Below are positions 23,111-34,270 of a stretch of 64,000 nucleotides of DNA, one piece after another. The DNA lies in contig CM075101.1 of assembly GCA_037576195.1 (NCBI GenBank), positions 37,634,001 through 37,698,000 on the forward strand, read 5' to 3'. The notes beneath the pieces were generated by a model. It had not been told where the DNA came from. It saw only the letters and a list, made by a program, of their open reading frames with translations, and did not search any database. The stretch is from Phytoseiulus persimilis (lineage: Eukaryota > Arthropoda > Arachnida > Mesostigmata > Phytoseiidae). How positions within the stretch are numbered: the stretch's first letter is position 1; each line of letters begins with the position of its first letter. A program made the position numbers and the translations under genes.

Positions 23111-25026
23111 GCGTCAGCGAAGAACTTCGACTCCAGACTCGTGGCGGGGGCCCCCTGCACAGATGCAACGAGAGCAGAATCATGGTGCAAACCCTGGCGA
23201 ATCCAGAGTCCATGCGCGGGTGGACTTCTTTCGGTGGCTGACCCCTGAACTGGTGAAATATCGGGACCAAAAGTCTCGCCCTGTTCTTAAGATATCAGTG
23301 GATCATCGACCACAAACCTCCAGTGTGGGGCGTGAATCTCTCGACGCGGCGAGTATGTCGACGAAGGAGGTGGAAGTCAGTGAGACAGAATCCTGGATTC
23401 TTGACTACTCGAGTCTCGGAATCGCTCACGGCGTGCTGGAATCTCCGAGTTCTGAGCACTGATCTCCGAGAAGATATCACAGCCAGCTTTACACTGCGCT
23501 CGTGATCGGCCAGCCGAGGTTTCCGCTCGACCACGTCCACCCAGTGTCGTGAAAAATGACTCTGTTGAGAATCGCTGTGTTATTGCGCGAGCCAGACCAC
23601 CTCCAGACTCCGGAGTTTACGATCGGAGAGTTCTAACGGTGACCGCGCATGCCTCACATTCTTTGGCGAGCTCAACACAAAGACCTTCGATTCCTCCTCA
23701 GAGTTCGAATTTGTCGGAGTTGGTTTGGTCCATTCTAAGTTATTGGCTCCCGCGAAGCTCTCCTACAGCGAGAAAGGAAGCAGTCCCGAGTCAACGATAG
23801 TGCTGGTTATCGATGGGAGCCGCAGTAACCCCCACGCACGCTTTTCATTTGTTGGAATGAGACCCTTCGGAGGTTTCATGTTGCTTTTCTCGCTCACGAG
23901 GCGCTCCGATAACCTCCCTCGTGACTTCCTTCCTCGTTTGTAACTCCACCTCGGTGACCGTTCCATAACAGGAGGTGAGCCTTTGGCAAACTTGAATTTC
24001 CTCTCAGGGTCGCTCGTTGGATTCAGTGAGCGCTGTCTCGTGATCGTATGTGTGCCATGAATTTAAACTCGTCCGCCCTGCCTCGCCCAGCCTCAGCTGA
24101 GCGAGCAACGGCTCGTCGGTCGAGGTTGAACTCGAAGTGAAAGCCGTGGCCACGACGTCCTTGTAGAAGATATTCCAAGCCCATATGTCGGCTCTCGTGG
24201 AACAACATATGTCGTTTCGGGTGGCACAAGCACGTTCTCTCGCGAAACCGGTTCTCCGAAAGAACCGTTATGGCGAGGTGGTTCTTCAAGAAAAATTGCG
24301 ACTGATTTTCTCCTCGAAAACTCCGAAAGTGCAATGCAAATACAGAGCGAGTCCTGAGGTTCCTCCGACTTTACAACCAGTCACAGCTCGCTCAGACCCT
24401 CGGACTCAATTAGCAACGAGGCTCCAATATTTCTCCCGTTTCCAAACGGTTGTTCCAATCCTCCCGTTTGTGGAACCAGAGGCGCTGAGAACTTCCTAAT
24501 GCCAGTCATCCCGGAGTCGGGCCAACTCATGATATGAGTTACACAGAGCTTTCGCTTTGCTCCTAGATCAAGAGCTGAAGGGCTGAGCGACCTAGAACCG
24601 TTGAAACCTTGGACAGAGTGCGCCAAAACATCCAAATCTAGGCCTCCGTTTCATCTACCTCTAGCCAAGTGAAAAACTGGCCTATGGATGGCTGTGAGAG
24701 GGAAACGTCGGACCGAAGATCAAGATAGAATTCCACACATTCAGAGCTCCGAACCAAGCTCTTTTCAAGACACAGTGGTATTCTGGTCTCCAAGATTGAT
24801 AGTATGTTTTCCATCGACGGCAATCGGTTGAAGACGTAACGCTGAGCTAGAGCGCCTGTTGACGGGAACGTAACGGTCGTTTATATCGGTAGCCCATCTT
24901 CATCTGATGTAGGCGTGGTCACCTTAACCGTAAGATAACCGCGGAGATTCGAAAAAAAACACTGGAACGCGACCGCCGAATTGGATCATGAACTCATTCC
25001 CGCGTGCCGAGTCGCTCCGGAATCAG
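23111..25026. other. Intergenic, no gene recognised
   Basis: No supported gene. The longest frames (up to 104 codons) lack domains and splice support. Confidence 0.4.
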
Positions 25027-25040
25027 CCCCCCCCCCCCCC
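25027..25040 (+). repeat. Poly(C) tract, 14 bases
   Basis: Uninterrupted run of 14 C. One of three long G/C homopolymers in the window, with 43313-43327 and 61524-61544. Confidence 0.9.
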
Positions 25041-25623
25041 TCCTAAGTTGAGAATGAGACGGTCAGTGAGGGATCTTGTCGGTGAGCTTTCACCGTGGAA
25101 AAAAATCAAGTGTCCATGACCGATGGGTGCGTGGATGTATCGACTCTGCTCACCGCGTCCAGAGGAAGTACACACCACAAGCTTTGCAAGTCGGAGACTC
25201 CTTTGCAGAGTTCGTGAGTCGAAAGTTCTGAAGCATCGACTATCTACAACAGCATTGAAGCCTAAGTTCTCACTGGGGATGGTGGAAAACATTTGGGGAT
25301 GTTGTACCGGTCCCAAAAGTTTGACAAGGAACGGGCGTGATACTTATCCTCGCTCCGTCTCGGACTCAATAGGACAACAGAACTTGGTTTCTACATTTAT
25401 CAAGAGTGATTCGTTGGAATTCACGGATTCGGCACAGTATTTCGCAATCAACGGACGCAGCTGAGCGCTTGTGGATTCACGATATGTACGGTGACCTGAC
25501 GATGGTGGATAATCCCTGAAGGTTGTCATCGGAAACTATTCTACCCAAATGACCAGACGGCTCACTTAATACAGCTGGACAGTAGCAACCTTCGACGAAA
25601 TGGCGAAACCGGGCTGCCTAGAT

Positions 25624-25835
25624 GGAGAAGGAGACATGTTTGGCCCAATTCCGTGAAAATAAGCGAACGGCCCCATGCCACGTCATCTGGGAATGCAACG
25701 GGATATACCACGAGGAGGAGGCGACACTGAATCGACAGGGTCTCGACGAGAAGCCTTCTCCAGAGACGACAATCTACACCAAGAGGTTCTACAGCAGTGG
25801 GAGAGGGAACCTTCGAATATCCGCTGGGAGTACTC
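25624..25835 (+). mobile_element. LINE (non-LTR retrotransposon) 3' end fragment, copy A
   Basis: Translates with interruptions to a zinc-knuckle-like tail (ETCLAQFRENKRTAPCHVIW, then ECNGIYHEEEATLNRQGLD). It aligns with the tail of the fragment at 47.6-48.1 kb (RHVTCECNDAFFEDEEVLRR). At DNA level both copies share ACCAAGAG.TTCTACAGCAGTGGGAGAG and AATATCCGCTG. The first cysteines are partly lost, so this copy is decayed. A Cys/His tail after the reverse transcriptase is typical of arthropod non-LTR elements; no reverse transcriptase is present here. Confidence 0.6.
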
Positions 25836-26202
25836 ATCTCTGGTGAATCTCCGGCAGTACGCCCCGATCTATTCCTCGGAGATCTCCGGATATCATGAAG
25901 TTGCTCTTCTCGAACATCCCGACACAAAGATTTTGGTCCCCTCATTTCTCCTCCGAATGCTGAAGCCCAATGATGAATGCGTCGTCTCATCAGAGCGAAT
26001 TAATGATCGTCGAGCGAAATATCGCTCGAGCACGCCTCCATATTCGTGGAGAACTTCCCTGGACGCGAGAATATCGAGGAGTGACAACATTGCAACACAC
26101 ATCGCGTCCTGAAAACGAAATCTGATCACACTAAAATTTCGCAGCGGGCGAGCCTTTATTCTCGATTTTCCGTCGAAAAACCGCAGCAGATGAGACCTGC
26201 CG

Positions 26203-26282
26203 AGTTCGCTATCTGATGAGCTCGTCTTCTGACAATCTCGTTATCTGAGAAGTTCATCATCTGATAAGCTCGTTGTCTGATG
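26203..26282 (+). repeat. Tandem repeat, five 16-bp units
   Basis: Five contiguous imperfect 16-bp units with consensus AGCTCGTTATCTGATA. They start at 26203, 26219, 26235, 26251 and 26267. There are no spacers. A related half unit (TTCGTTATCTG) recurs at about 26313. Confidence 0.85.
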
Positions 26283-27267
26283 CAGTTTCTAAGGGAAACC
26301 CGAAATATAAGGGTTCGTTATCTGCGGGATTTTAGGGTAATCATATCGAAAATCTCTCTGTCGGGAAGGAGATTCAAAATATTTTTCCATTCATGAGAGC
26401 CTTCCTCTCATCCTTATAGTAAGGAGCATCGCTGCGTTGCAAGCCGCATTTTTCCTGACGTGGCCGGACCCGGTTCTGTAGTTGAGCATCTACGCTATTC
26501 GCCGTCCGGATTATTGCTGAAGATGTCATTGATCAGGTGGAATCATTGAATGAGTGAACTTGGGACAAGGAGCTTCTTCACATGAGAATCGCAAACTGTT
26601 TGCTCCTCTCGCCACAAACTCGCAGTACTGGGGCCTTAATCGGACTGTTACATGAGCTATCGTATGGAACCCTCCCCCAAGAGCGCCGTACGGGCCAGTG
26701 ATTCCGAGGTTTCCCAACCAAGAGCCCCGATTCCGTTTCGACCGAGCGTATGCAAACGTTCGATTTGAATGGTTATTCATGTTGACGCCTCGCCGTGGCG
26801 GCATTTGTGCTGACTCATTCCTGGGAGCTATATAGACGCTTCGCGTCACTATTCGCAGAAACATGCGCAATTTTCGGCAACATTGGCAATATGAATCCGA
26901 TCCGGCTCAGCAATGAAATGACCAGTTGAGAACGATCCACATTCACCGCACCCTTTCGAAGACCGATCATTTGCCGTAAGATAAGCCAAGTACCACGTGC
27001 GCGTCCTCAGCATACGCCCGTAAACAATGTTTTCGGCGGCCATAGCTTGTGATCCGCGTTATGCCCGCAATTTCAACCCTGCTCATTGAAAAGATTAGTA
27101 AGCGTAAGTCGGCGCTGAGCGAGTGGAGCGGTCACCGGTGAGAGAGCGCGCGTTCGTTCCATCACTGTACGCCTCCTTGCAGCTCACATCATTGTTTTGA
27201 GTCTCACAGAAGGGCTGTCGAGATCGACTGAGCCATTCTTCGTTGGAGGAGTCTCAAGTGGAGCACA
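26283..27267. other. Intergenic, upstream region of the PRCP-like gene
   Basis: No gene recognised. A TATATAG word at 26828 on the plus strand is 440 bp upstream of the PRCP-like start and not convincingly its promoter. Confidence 0.4.
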
Positions 27268-29414
27268 ATGAGGGTCCACCTCTGCTTGCTGGGGCTTTTC
27301 GCCTCATTCGTTCAAGGTTACGACTATCAAACTTTTTGGTTCGAGACAAAGGTGAGCCCTGGTAATTCTTTTCGTTTGGACTGGTGACAATTTGGACTTG
27401 TGAGCGTATTGGCGACTCTTCGAGAACACTGACTACAGTCTGACGGTTCGTGGGGAGACGGAAGTCATCCTTCATCATTCGCGTCGAGATTTCTCGATTG
27501 GACCCCAAAAGTTGCCGTCTTATTTCAGATTGACCACTTCAGTTTCGCCCGCAATGACACCTTCAAAATGCGGGTTCTTTTCAACGATGCGCACTTCGAT
27601 GTCAGCGAGCCGGGGCCAGTTTTTTTCTACACTGGGAACGAGGGAGACATCGAAATGTTTACCAACAATACAGGTTAGTGAGATAGAGTCGCGATTCCGA
27701 CAAAACAGAAGGCAGCGCGACCCGTCGTTTCTGTATGTTCGGAGAGCTAATCACTCCTTATCACGAAACCGAGCTGCGTTCTCCATCTTAGTATAGCGCG
27801 TCTCGTTTGCGAGTTTCCCGAATCGAGTCTTGCAAACTCCTCCTTATTTTCGTTTCCAGGTCTCATGTGGGACTGGGCCGCCGATTTCAAAGCTCTTCTG
27901 ATCTTCGCTGAGCATAGATTCTACGGAAAAACCATGCCGTTCGGAGAGAAATCTTACGCTTCCGCGAAACAGTTTGGTTACCTGACCGTGGAACAAGCAT
28001 TGGCCGATTTCGCAGACCTTGTTCAACATGTCAAGAAGATTTGGCCGGTTAAGAAAGTTGTCGCATTCGGCGGCTCCTACGGAGGGATGCTCTCAGCGTG
28101 GATGAGAATCAAGTACCCTTGGTTGATCGACGCGTGAGTACACCGGTCAGCTGTCTGCTCCCGGCCAATACCATACCGAGGAAGTCGTCGGACTGACCGA
28201 AATGCGCATTTTTTATTCTAAATTTCAGCGCCGTCGCCGCTTCAGCACCCATACTCCAGTTCCAAGATGTGACGCCCTGTGGAGAATACAACAAGATTGT
28301 AACGAAAGCTTTCGCTAAAGAAGGTCAAAAGTGCGCGGATAATATTCGCAAGTCTTGGATTGCTCTGGACAAGCTCGGACAACAGGGAGGTGAGGCTTTT
28401 GAAATGAGCATGTGAGTTCATTTGGTTCGAGTCGGATGCTATAATCCCAATTCTTCCTCAGAGAACGGGGCAGAACAGATCCGCCGGAGCTTCCGAGTCT
28501 GTCAGAAAGTTTTGCCGTCCAACTACACAGCAGTGCGCGATTGGCTTTATGATACCTACGGGAATCTTGCGATGATGAACTATCCATATGGGACCAACTT
28601 CCTCAAGAAAGTTCCTGGGCATCCCGTCAAAGTCTCGTGCAGTTTCTTGAACAAAGATTTCAACAGCGATGCGGATCTCCTGGAGGGAGTCTTCGAAGCC
28701 ATCAGCGTTTTCCATAACTTTTCGGGGACCACGAAGTGCAACGACCTCGGGAACAGTGGTAGGTCTTACCTCTCAGATGACATCGCACCCTTGAATTCTT
28801 CGGAAGTTCGTAGTATACTGATAATTTCTGAACTGCTAGGTGGAGACAACCTCGGGGATGCTGGTTGGAGCATCCAAAGCTGCAATGAAATGGTCATGCC
28901 TTTCTGTGGAGATGGCGAAAACGACATGTTCTATCCGTATACCTGGAACTTCACCGAGGTCCGGCGGGGCTGTGAGAAGAAGTACGGAATGACGCCGAGT
29001 TTGAATATTGCCACCAGAATGTTCGGCGGTAGGGATATCAGTGCTGCGAGCAACATCGTGTTCAGCAACGGTGATGTAGATCCTTGGTCTGGAGGTCAGT
29101 GATTTTTTCGATTCCGAAAAGCAAATATCAACTACACTTATTCCTGCTATCACCGACCCTCACAGTTCCATGATCTGAGTTCACCCGTTCAGATCAACTC
29201 AAGGATCCTCAATCTCGAATTTCGGTGGTACATGATATTTTCGTTTTCAGGTGGAGTTTTAAAACAACTTAACCCGGCATTGCCTGTGGTCATGATAGAG
29301 GGAGGTGCTCATCACTATGACTTGCGCGCAGCAAATCCTCTCGACACACCAGCTGTTATCTCCGCTCGGAATGTTGAGAAAGAATACATAAGATTATGGA
29401 TAGGCTCCTCGTGA
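27268..29414 (+). CDS. PRCP: Lysosomal Pro-X carboxypeptidase-like serine peptidase (family S28)
   Basis: Seven exons: 27268-27351, 27529-27673, 27860-28133, 28229-28389, 28462-28758, 28840-29094 and 29251-29414. They join in frame into 459 residues, with all introns GT-AG and 72-186 bp. S28 enzymes cleave after proline near chain ends, in lysosomes or outside the cell. The start gives a signal peptide (MRVHLCLLGLFASFVQG). The nucleophile elbow GGSYGGMLSAW is near residue 150, the catalytic Asp in NGDVDPWSGG near 401, and the His in GGAHHYDLR near 424. FYTGNEGDIEMF and FAEHRFYGKTMPFG are further S28 signatures. VMPFCGDGENDMF favours PRCP over DPP7. Length is close to the family norm (about 490). 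The triad is intact, so activity is expected. Confidence 0.95.
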
Positions 29415-29433
29415 AATGTTGCTCCACTCGTCG

Positions 29434-29439
29434 AATAAA
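29434..29439 (+). terminator. Polyadenylation signal AATAAA of the PRCP-like gene
   Basis: AATAAA 20 bases after the stop codon, implying a very short 3' UTR. Confidence 0.75.
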
Positions 29440-32400
29440 CTGGGTTGTCGCACAAAACACGTCGAGTTCATACAAATAGATGGGAAAAAAATATTTTTCT
29501 CCAATAGATAAACATATGAAAGTTTGGAACTGATATGATGACCGATAAGGGAAAAATAAATCTCCTGGCGAGCAGTTGACTCCAACTTGTGCCAAGTTCC
29601 GACGTTTTCTTGAACTTCGTCCTCTTGTGAGGTGGTCAAGGCAGTGTTCTTGATGTCGGCGACAGTTCCACAGAGCAGCTCAAGGCTCTCATGTAATTTT
29701 TAGCACTGGCCGTCGACGCATTGTGCTTCAAGTGGAATATTAGGTGTTCCTCGAACGAGATCTCGGAGGCAGCCTTCATCCCGAGCCGCGTCAGAGATGC
29801 ACCTGAAATGGCGTCCGAGGAGCCAAGGTGTTTCCCGCGGTCTCTAGGAGAGTTGCTCTCAGTTTAAGGCTCGTGAGCTCCTGAGGGCCGCAGTCAGGAA
29901 TCCGCAAAAGTCGATCTATCGGTCTCAGCTCGTTGAATGTCGGTCGTTGAGTTTTGGGACGAGAAAGGGTTGCCGTCCGACGAACTTCGCAGTGCTCCGA
30001 ATCCGTGAGTATTGGAACCTTTCGAAGCGATTGATATTCCCAAGAATATTCTCATATGCCCAGCACGAGTACGAACCGAGATCGGGCCGAAAGGTAAACT
30101 GAGCAAACAGGCTTGAGTCCTAAGAATAGTTTGAATTGAACCCCTCCTTCAGGCCACACGATGCCGCCACCGGTCGAAAACTCGGCCGGATCATAATTCG
30201 GGGGAACAGAACAGCCCTGTGTGGAAATAATTGCCCAGTTCAGGGACAGTTTTCAGATAGCGACAGGCTGCTTAAACATCGCCGTCTCGGGACGACAAGT
30301 AGGGGACCTGACAGGCCCACCAGTGTGTCCGCAATAACCATTTTGGTTCTGCTAGCATTGAAGTCGCTCGACCATTGATTGAACACACCGCGGTAAAATA
30401 CAACCAGGCGAATTACAAGAAAAAAAAAGAACCTCTTGAAGCGAACTTCCCATGGATTTCGCCGAGCTAATGATGATGCCAAGCAGCGAAATTCAACGAG
30501 GAAGTTTTCACCTGGACCGGGGGCGAATGGAGTTCGTAGATCCCGGATATGTCAACCGTTTTCTCGAATCAGCTCCGGTTTCTCTGCTATATCGACTCTT
30601 CGGTTTTCGTGATTTTTTTTCCGCAAGACCTCCCCTGGGGTTGAGCTCTCGACCAGATCGACATCCCCACAGAAGACTTCCAAGTATCGTGTGCGAATGG
30701 AAGTTCGGATGACGTGAGACAGACTGTTCGTGGGTTTTCGCCATACGACACATATCTTTTCACAGATTGAGGGTGGCCCACATTGACCTTCGAGCTCCGC
30801 TAGCACAGAGAACGTGGTTCCCGATCTGAGGCCACATGCTCCTAGATCTTCATGGACCCGCAACGCAGCTGACGATAACAACAGGCAAAGAATAACGAGA
30901 ATTCAAGAAATCTACACAACAGAATAACTGGATCCAAATCGTGGCCGTGGAAACTCACGGCGCCGCTACAGAAAATGTATCTCAGCGAGCTCCGAAGAGC
31001 GACATCCGGCAGAGATGAGGCTTCAAACTCAGGAATCGTTTCCTCGGGGTATCGAGAAATCTGAGCTCCAGAAATATCACAACACCTCCATGTGACAAAC
31101 GAAGAGTGAACACTCGACTCACTCGTCCACCAAGGTGAGGAGACCCTGGCAGAGTCGGGAAGATCGTAGAAAATTTCGAATCTCTGCTTCCATGAAAGCC
31201 ATTTGGCGATTCTGAGCACTTGAGTTGCGCAGAACCTCGCTCAAACACAGTGGTCAACTCGCGGGCCGCACCACGCCCACCCCTGATCCAAGATCCCTCC
31301 TCCTAGTGAAGGCATACATATGAGTAATTCGGTGCTCGCCTCGAACGAAACGAGGCCAAGAACTCGCGTACGAAGAGGATGCCGCGCGAAAAATCTCCAG
31401 CCGCAGGAAAGCAGACTCGTGCGGTGTGGGGGATGGGAGTCGGAGAATTCGGTTCGACTTCGGTTCGAGTTTATACCGTGTTGCTAGCGAAAAACGGACT
31501 GAGCGACTTGATGTCCGCGATTTTTTCGTGACTCACTCATCCGCCTCTGATCTGTGTTCGATGTCTGGCACAAAATACATCGCCATCAATGACCTAGACT
31601 GCTTAATTCGACACAAGCACAGTCTTCGTCGGTTCCTGGGGTCCATCATTCACGGGAGTCATCAATCCTCAGTTCATTCCGGGCACGGAGAGGGCTCGGA
31701 GGTCGAGTTGATCTCGAAGAACGAGATATCGGTTCAACCCATTCGTCACAGGCGGGAAGGGAATAGCGTTCATGAGGTTAGAAGAAAACATATTCTCGAG
31801 GGCAGTTGCTATAAGTGGGTGAAAGTAGAAGAATTTTTCACGAAATGCACGTGGTCAGCAGAGATCACTATCAGCACTCTCGCCAGTGTCTCCATAGCTC
31901 ACTGGCTGTCACTGCCTCCTTCTCAGCGCGTAGTTTGAGTTTCTATCCTCGGGAACATTCCCGCGGTACGCTCGTCCGCTGCGTGCAAATGTCGTTCTCT
32001 TCCCTTCGTGTATCTTCAACCCTTATCGACACGATTGGTATTCACTGAGACTGATCGAGAACTCACTTCTCTCGTTCTCCCAGGACTTCTCCGGCGCTTA
32101 TTTCATCTCATTCTTTCGCTATCGCCGGCACATTTCTCGCTCCAGACAGGAGAATAATTTCCTTCTCAAAAAGTCCTCTAGTGACTGTGAGAGCGCCGGT
32201 GCTCACTGGAGCCTGAGCGTTATGCGGAGAGGGAAGCCGCGCCAAATTTCGAGCATTGAAATCTCCGTGTGAGTTCCGCTTCCGTCGGGTTGCCATACCC
32301 GAAGACCCAGTTCGGGCCGTGTATTGCTGTATTGCTCAACATCCTCGTCAAGTCCATGAATGTCAACAAAACGCGGACTCGGTCGAGACACTCAAGTTTA

Positions 32401-32596
32401 CATAGTGCGCTGCTCACCTCAGCGACACTAGCGCCCTCTCGGCACGCTCCCGTCGGCTGTCGTTTTAGAGTCATGAATTCACGATATTTCACAATTGTGG
32501 CGTTGCCGGAGGTCACAAACCAGATTTCGGTGTGGAAATAGCGTTCGTCGACTGGAGCGATGAACTTATGCCATTCGAGCCCTCCCGATCGCCGTG
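29440..32596. other. Intergenic, no gene recognised
   Basis: About 3.1 kb without a supported gene. Frames of 105-170 codons exist on both strands but none has a domain, good start or consistent splice pairs. Confidence 0.4.
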
Positions 32597-32688
32597 TCCC
32601 CAGTGGCGCAATCGGTTAGCGCACGGTACTTATAAGGCAGTAGCCGTGAGCCATGCCGGGGTTGTGAGTTCGAGCCTCACCTGGGGAA
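32597..32688 (+). tRNA. tRNA-Ile(UAU) with an 18-nt intron
   Basis: Acceptor stem TCCCCAG pairs with CTGGGGA, followed by discriminator A. Box A is GTGGCGCAATCGG and box B GTTCGAGCC within the T arm GTGAG-TTCGAGC-CTCAC. The anticodon stem CGGTA pairs with TGCCG. The anticodon TAT is at 32631-32633, with an intron at 32635-32652 directly after position 37, where nuclear tRNA introns always sit. Animal tRNA-Ile(UAU) genes characteristically carry an intron. A TTTT terminator follows at 32692. Confidence 0.97.
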
Positions 32689-33737
32689 TAATTTTAAGAA
32701 CACATTTGTACGGATTGACTTTATTTATAATGATTGCACTTGGAGGCAACGACTTGGCTCTGAAAACTCGGATAACCAACGCAGTAACCCCGTATATCAT
32801 GAGAGTTCCCGATTGGCGAATTCTCATCGAACGCCTCCCACTGCGGATCGTTTTACCGACTGTTACTCCGAACATGCCAAATAACCGAATAGATTAGAGC
32901 CTCTAACAAAGATGGATTTCCCGCCTTAACCCGTAAACTATACGTGGATGCTGCTCAAACTCACGAGTGCCTCATTGATGACGAGCATGCGCGGAACTTC
33001 TTTGATACAGTGGAAAATTTCCCCGTGAACCTTTCCTGGTCTGCTCGATCCTCGTTCTGGACCTCACTTGGAAAAGACATCAGATTTTTCCCGAATCGAA
33101 GATTTCTACTCAACGAAAGACTGAACTGAGAAGCTGAAACTGGAAGAGATATTTGCAGAGCAGACATCTCCCAGGGATCTTCCCGGGAAGAGTCTAGGAG
33201 CTCGGACGGGAGCTGAGTCATGAGTTTTCATAAGCAAAGCCTTGGAGAATCTGGGGTTTCCGTCCGGACTTGAGAGAACGCTGGATCTGAGATATGAGCC
33301 GAAGCAGGGAAGATGGGCATCTGGCCCAGTCACCGAATGATTCCATCGAAATCTAGCCTTCTGGCCCGAGAACTGTGAAGTCCCTCCGATTGGACATCTC
33401 AGGTCAGCTCAACTCTTGGAGAGGCCCTGGGCCACATGTTTGATGCGGAAAGACGGACTGCGAGAATTCAGAGAGCCGAGAGTGTATAGGCCTTGAGAGG
33501 TCCGTGGCTCGCACGGGAATATGGAGTTCAGCGCTTCCCCGATCAAAACACTACACTTCCTGTTTTTTTTCTAAAAATATCTATCCACATTCATTTATTT
33601 GGCAAACTCCATTGGAAAATATTCAGAGAACCATCTCGAAAGTAACAAAACTTGGGGTCGGACAGCATGAGGGTTCTGCCCTCTAATAAAGTTTCTTTTT
33701 ACTCCCCTATCACTGGCTTCTGATTCTAATCAGACAG
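32689..33737. other. Intergenic, no gene recognised
   Basis: No supported gene. AATAAA occurs at about 33685 on the plus strand and as its complement near 33595, but neither can be tied to a firm transcript. Confidence 0.4.
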
Positions 33738-33965
33738 TCAATCGTTCATAAACCACTCTTGCTTGTTCATCTCCCGATCGTTCCAATACCCATATATTAC
33801 AAGATCATCTACATACATTTTCGCTAACCTCACATCTGTTCTCCACAGGCTCTCCGTCGTATCTCGTTTCAGTGAAAAATGCCAATCAAAACCATGCGGA
33901 ATTTCAGACTCCTCTCCAACGTTTGAGTCTGCCGTGACGGACACATCGGTCTTTCGTATGTACAT
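33738..33965 (-). CDS. Possible short or terminal coding exon, unknown protein
   Basis: Minus-strand frame beginning MYIRKTDVSVTADSN and ending with YGYWNDREMNKQEWFMND and stop, 75 residues if the ATG at 33965 is used. The composition and codon use look protein-like, and an AATAAA complement lies about 140 bp downstream near 33595. The frame extends a little further upstream, so this could instead be the last exon of a longer gene; an acceptor CACGGCAG lies inside. No family recognised. Confidence 0.25.
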   Translation of the reverse strand: MYIRKTDVSVTADSNVGEESEIPHGFDWHFSLKRDTTESLWRTDVRLAKMYVDDLVIYGYWNDREMNKQEWFMND

Positions 33966-34270
33966 GGCTGGCGTTCTTCCGTCAGAAATGAACCCGAGTC
34001 CCAAGGTGTTTCAACAACTCAACAATGATCTCCTTGGCGAGAGGGAGGAGGCGAAAGAAATATACCTGCTGCTTGGTCGGTCGACTAGAGCTCCTCAAAA
34101 CTTGAGGTTCCTGCCGCGCTGATTCCCAGAAAAGAGAACTACACACGACATGTTAAGGTCGGGAGGCAGCGACACCCGCTCTCGTGTACCCTTAAAGTAC
34201 TGGCCTTCTCGTTCTCTAGTTGAATTCAGCTAAATTTCGGCTCGTTTCGATTCCTCAGTGGATGGGGAAA

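Noticed and set aside
26203..26282. CRISPR-like array
   Set aside because: Units are contiguous with no spacers, and the genome is eukaryotic; it is a simple tandem repeat.
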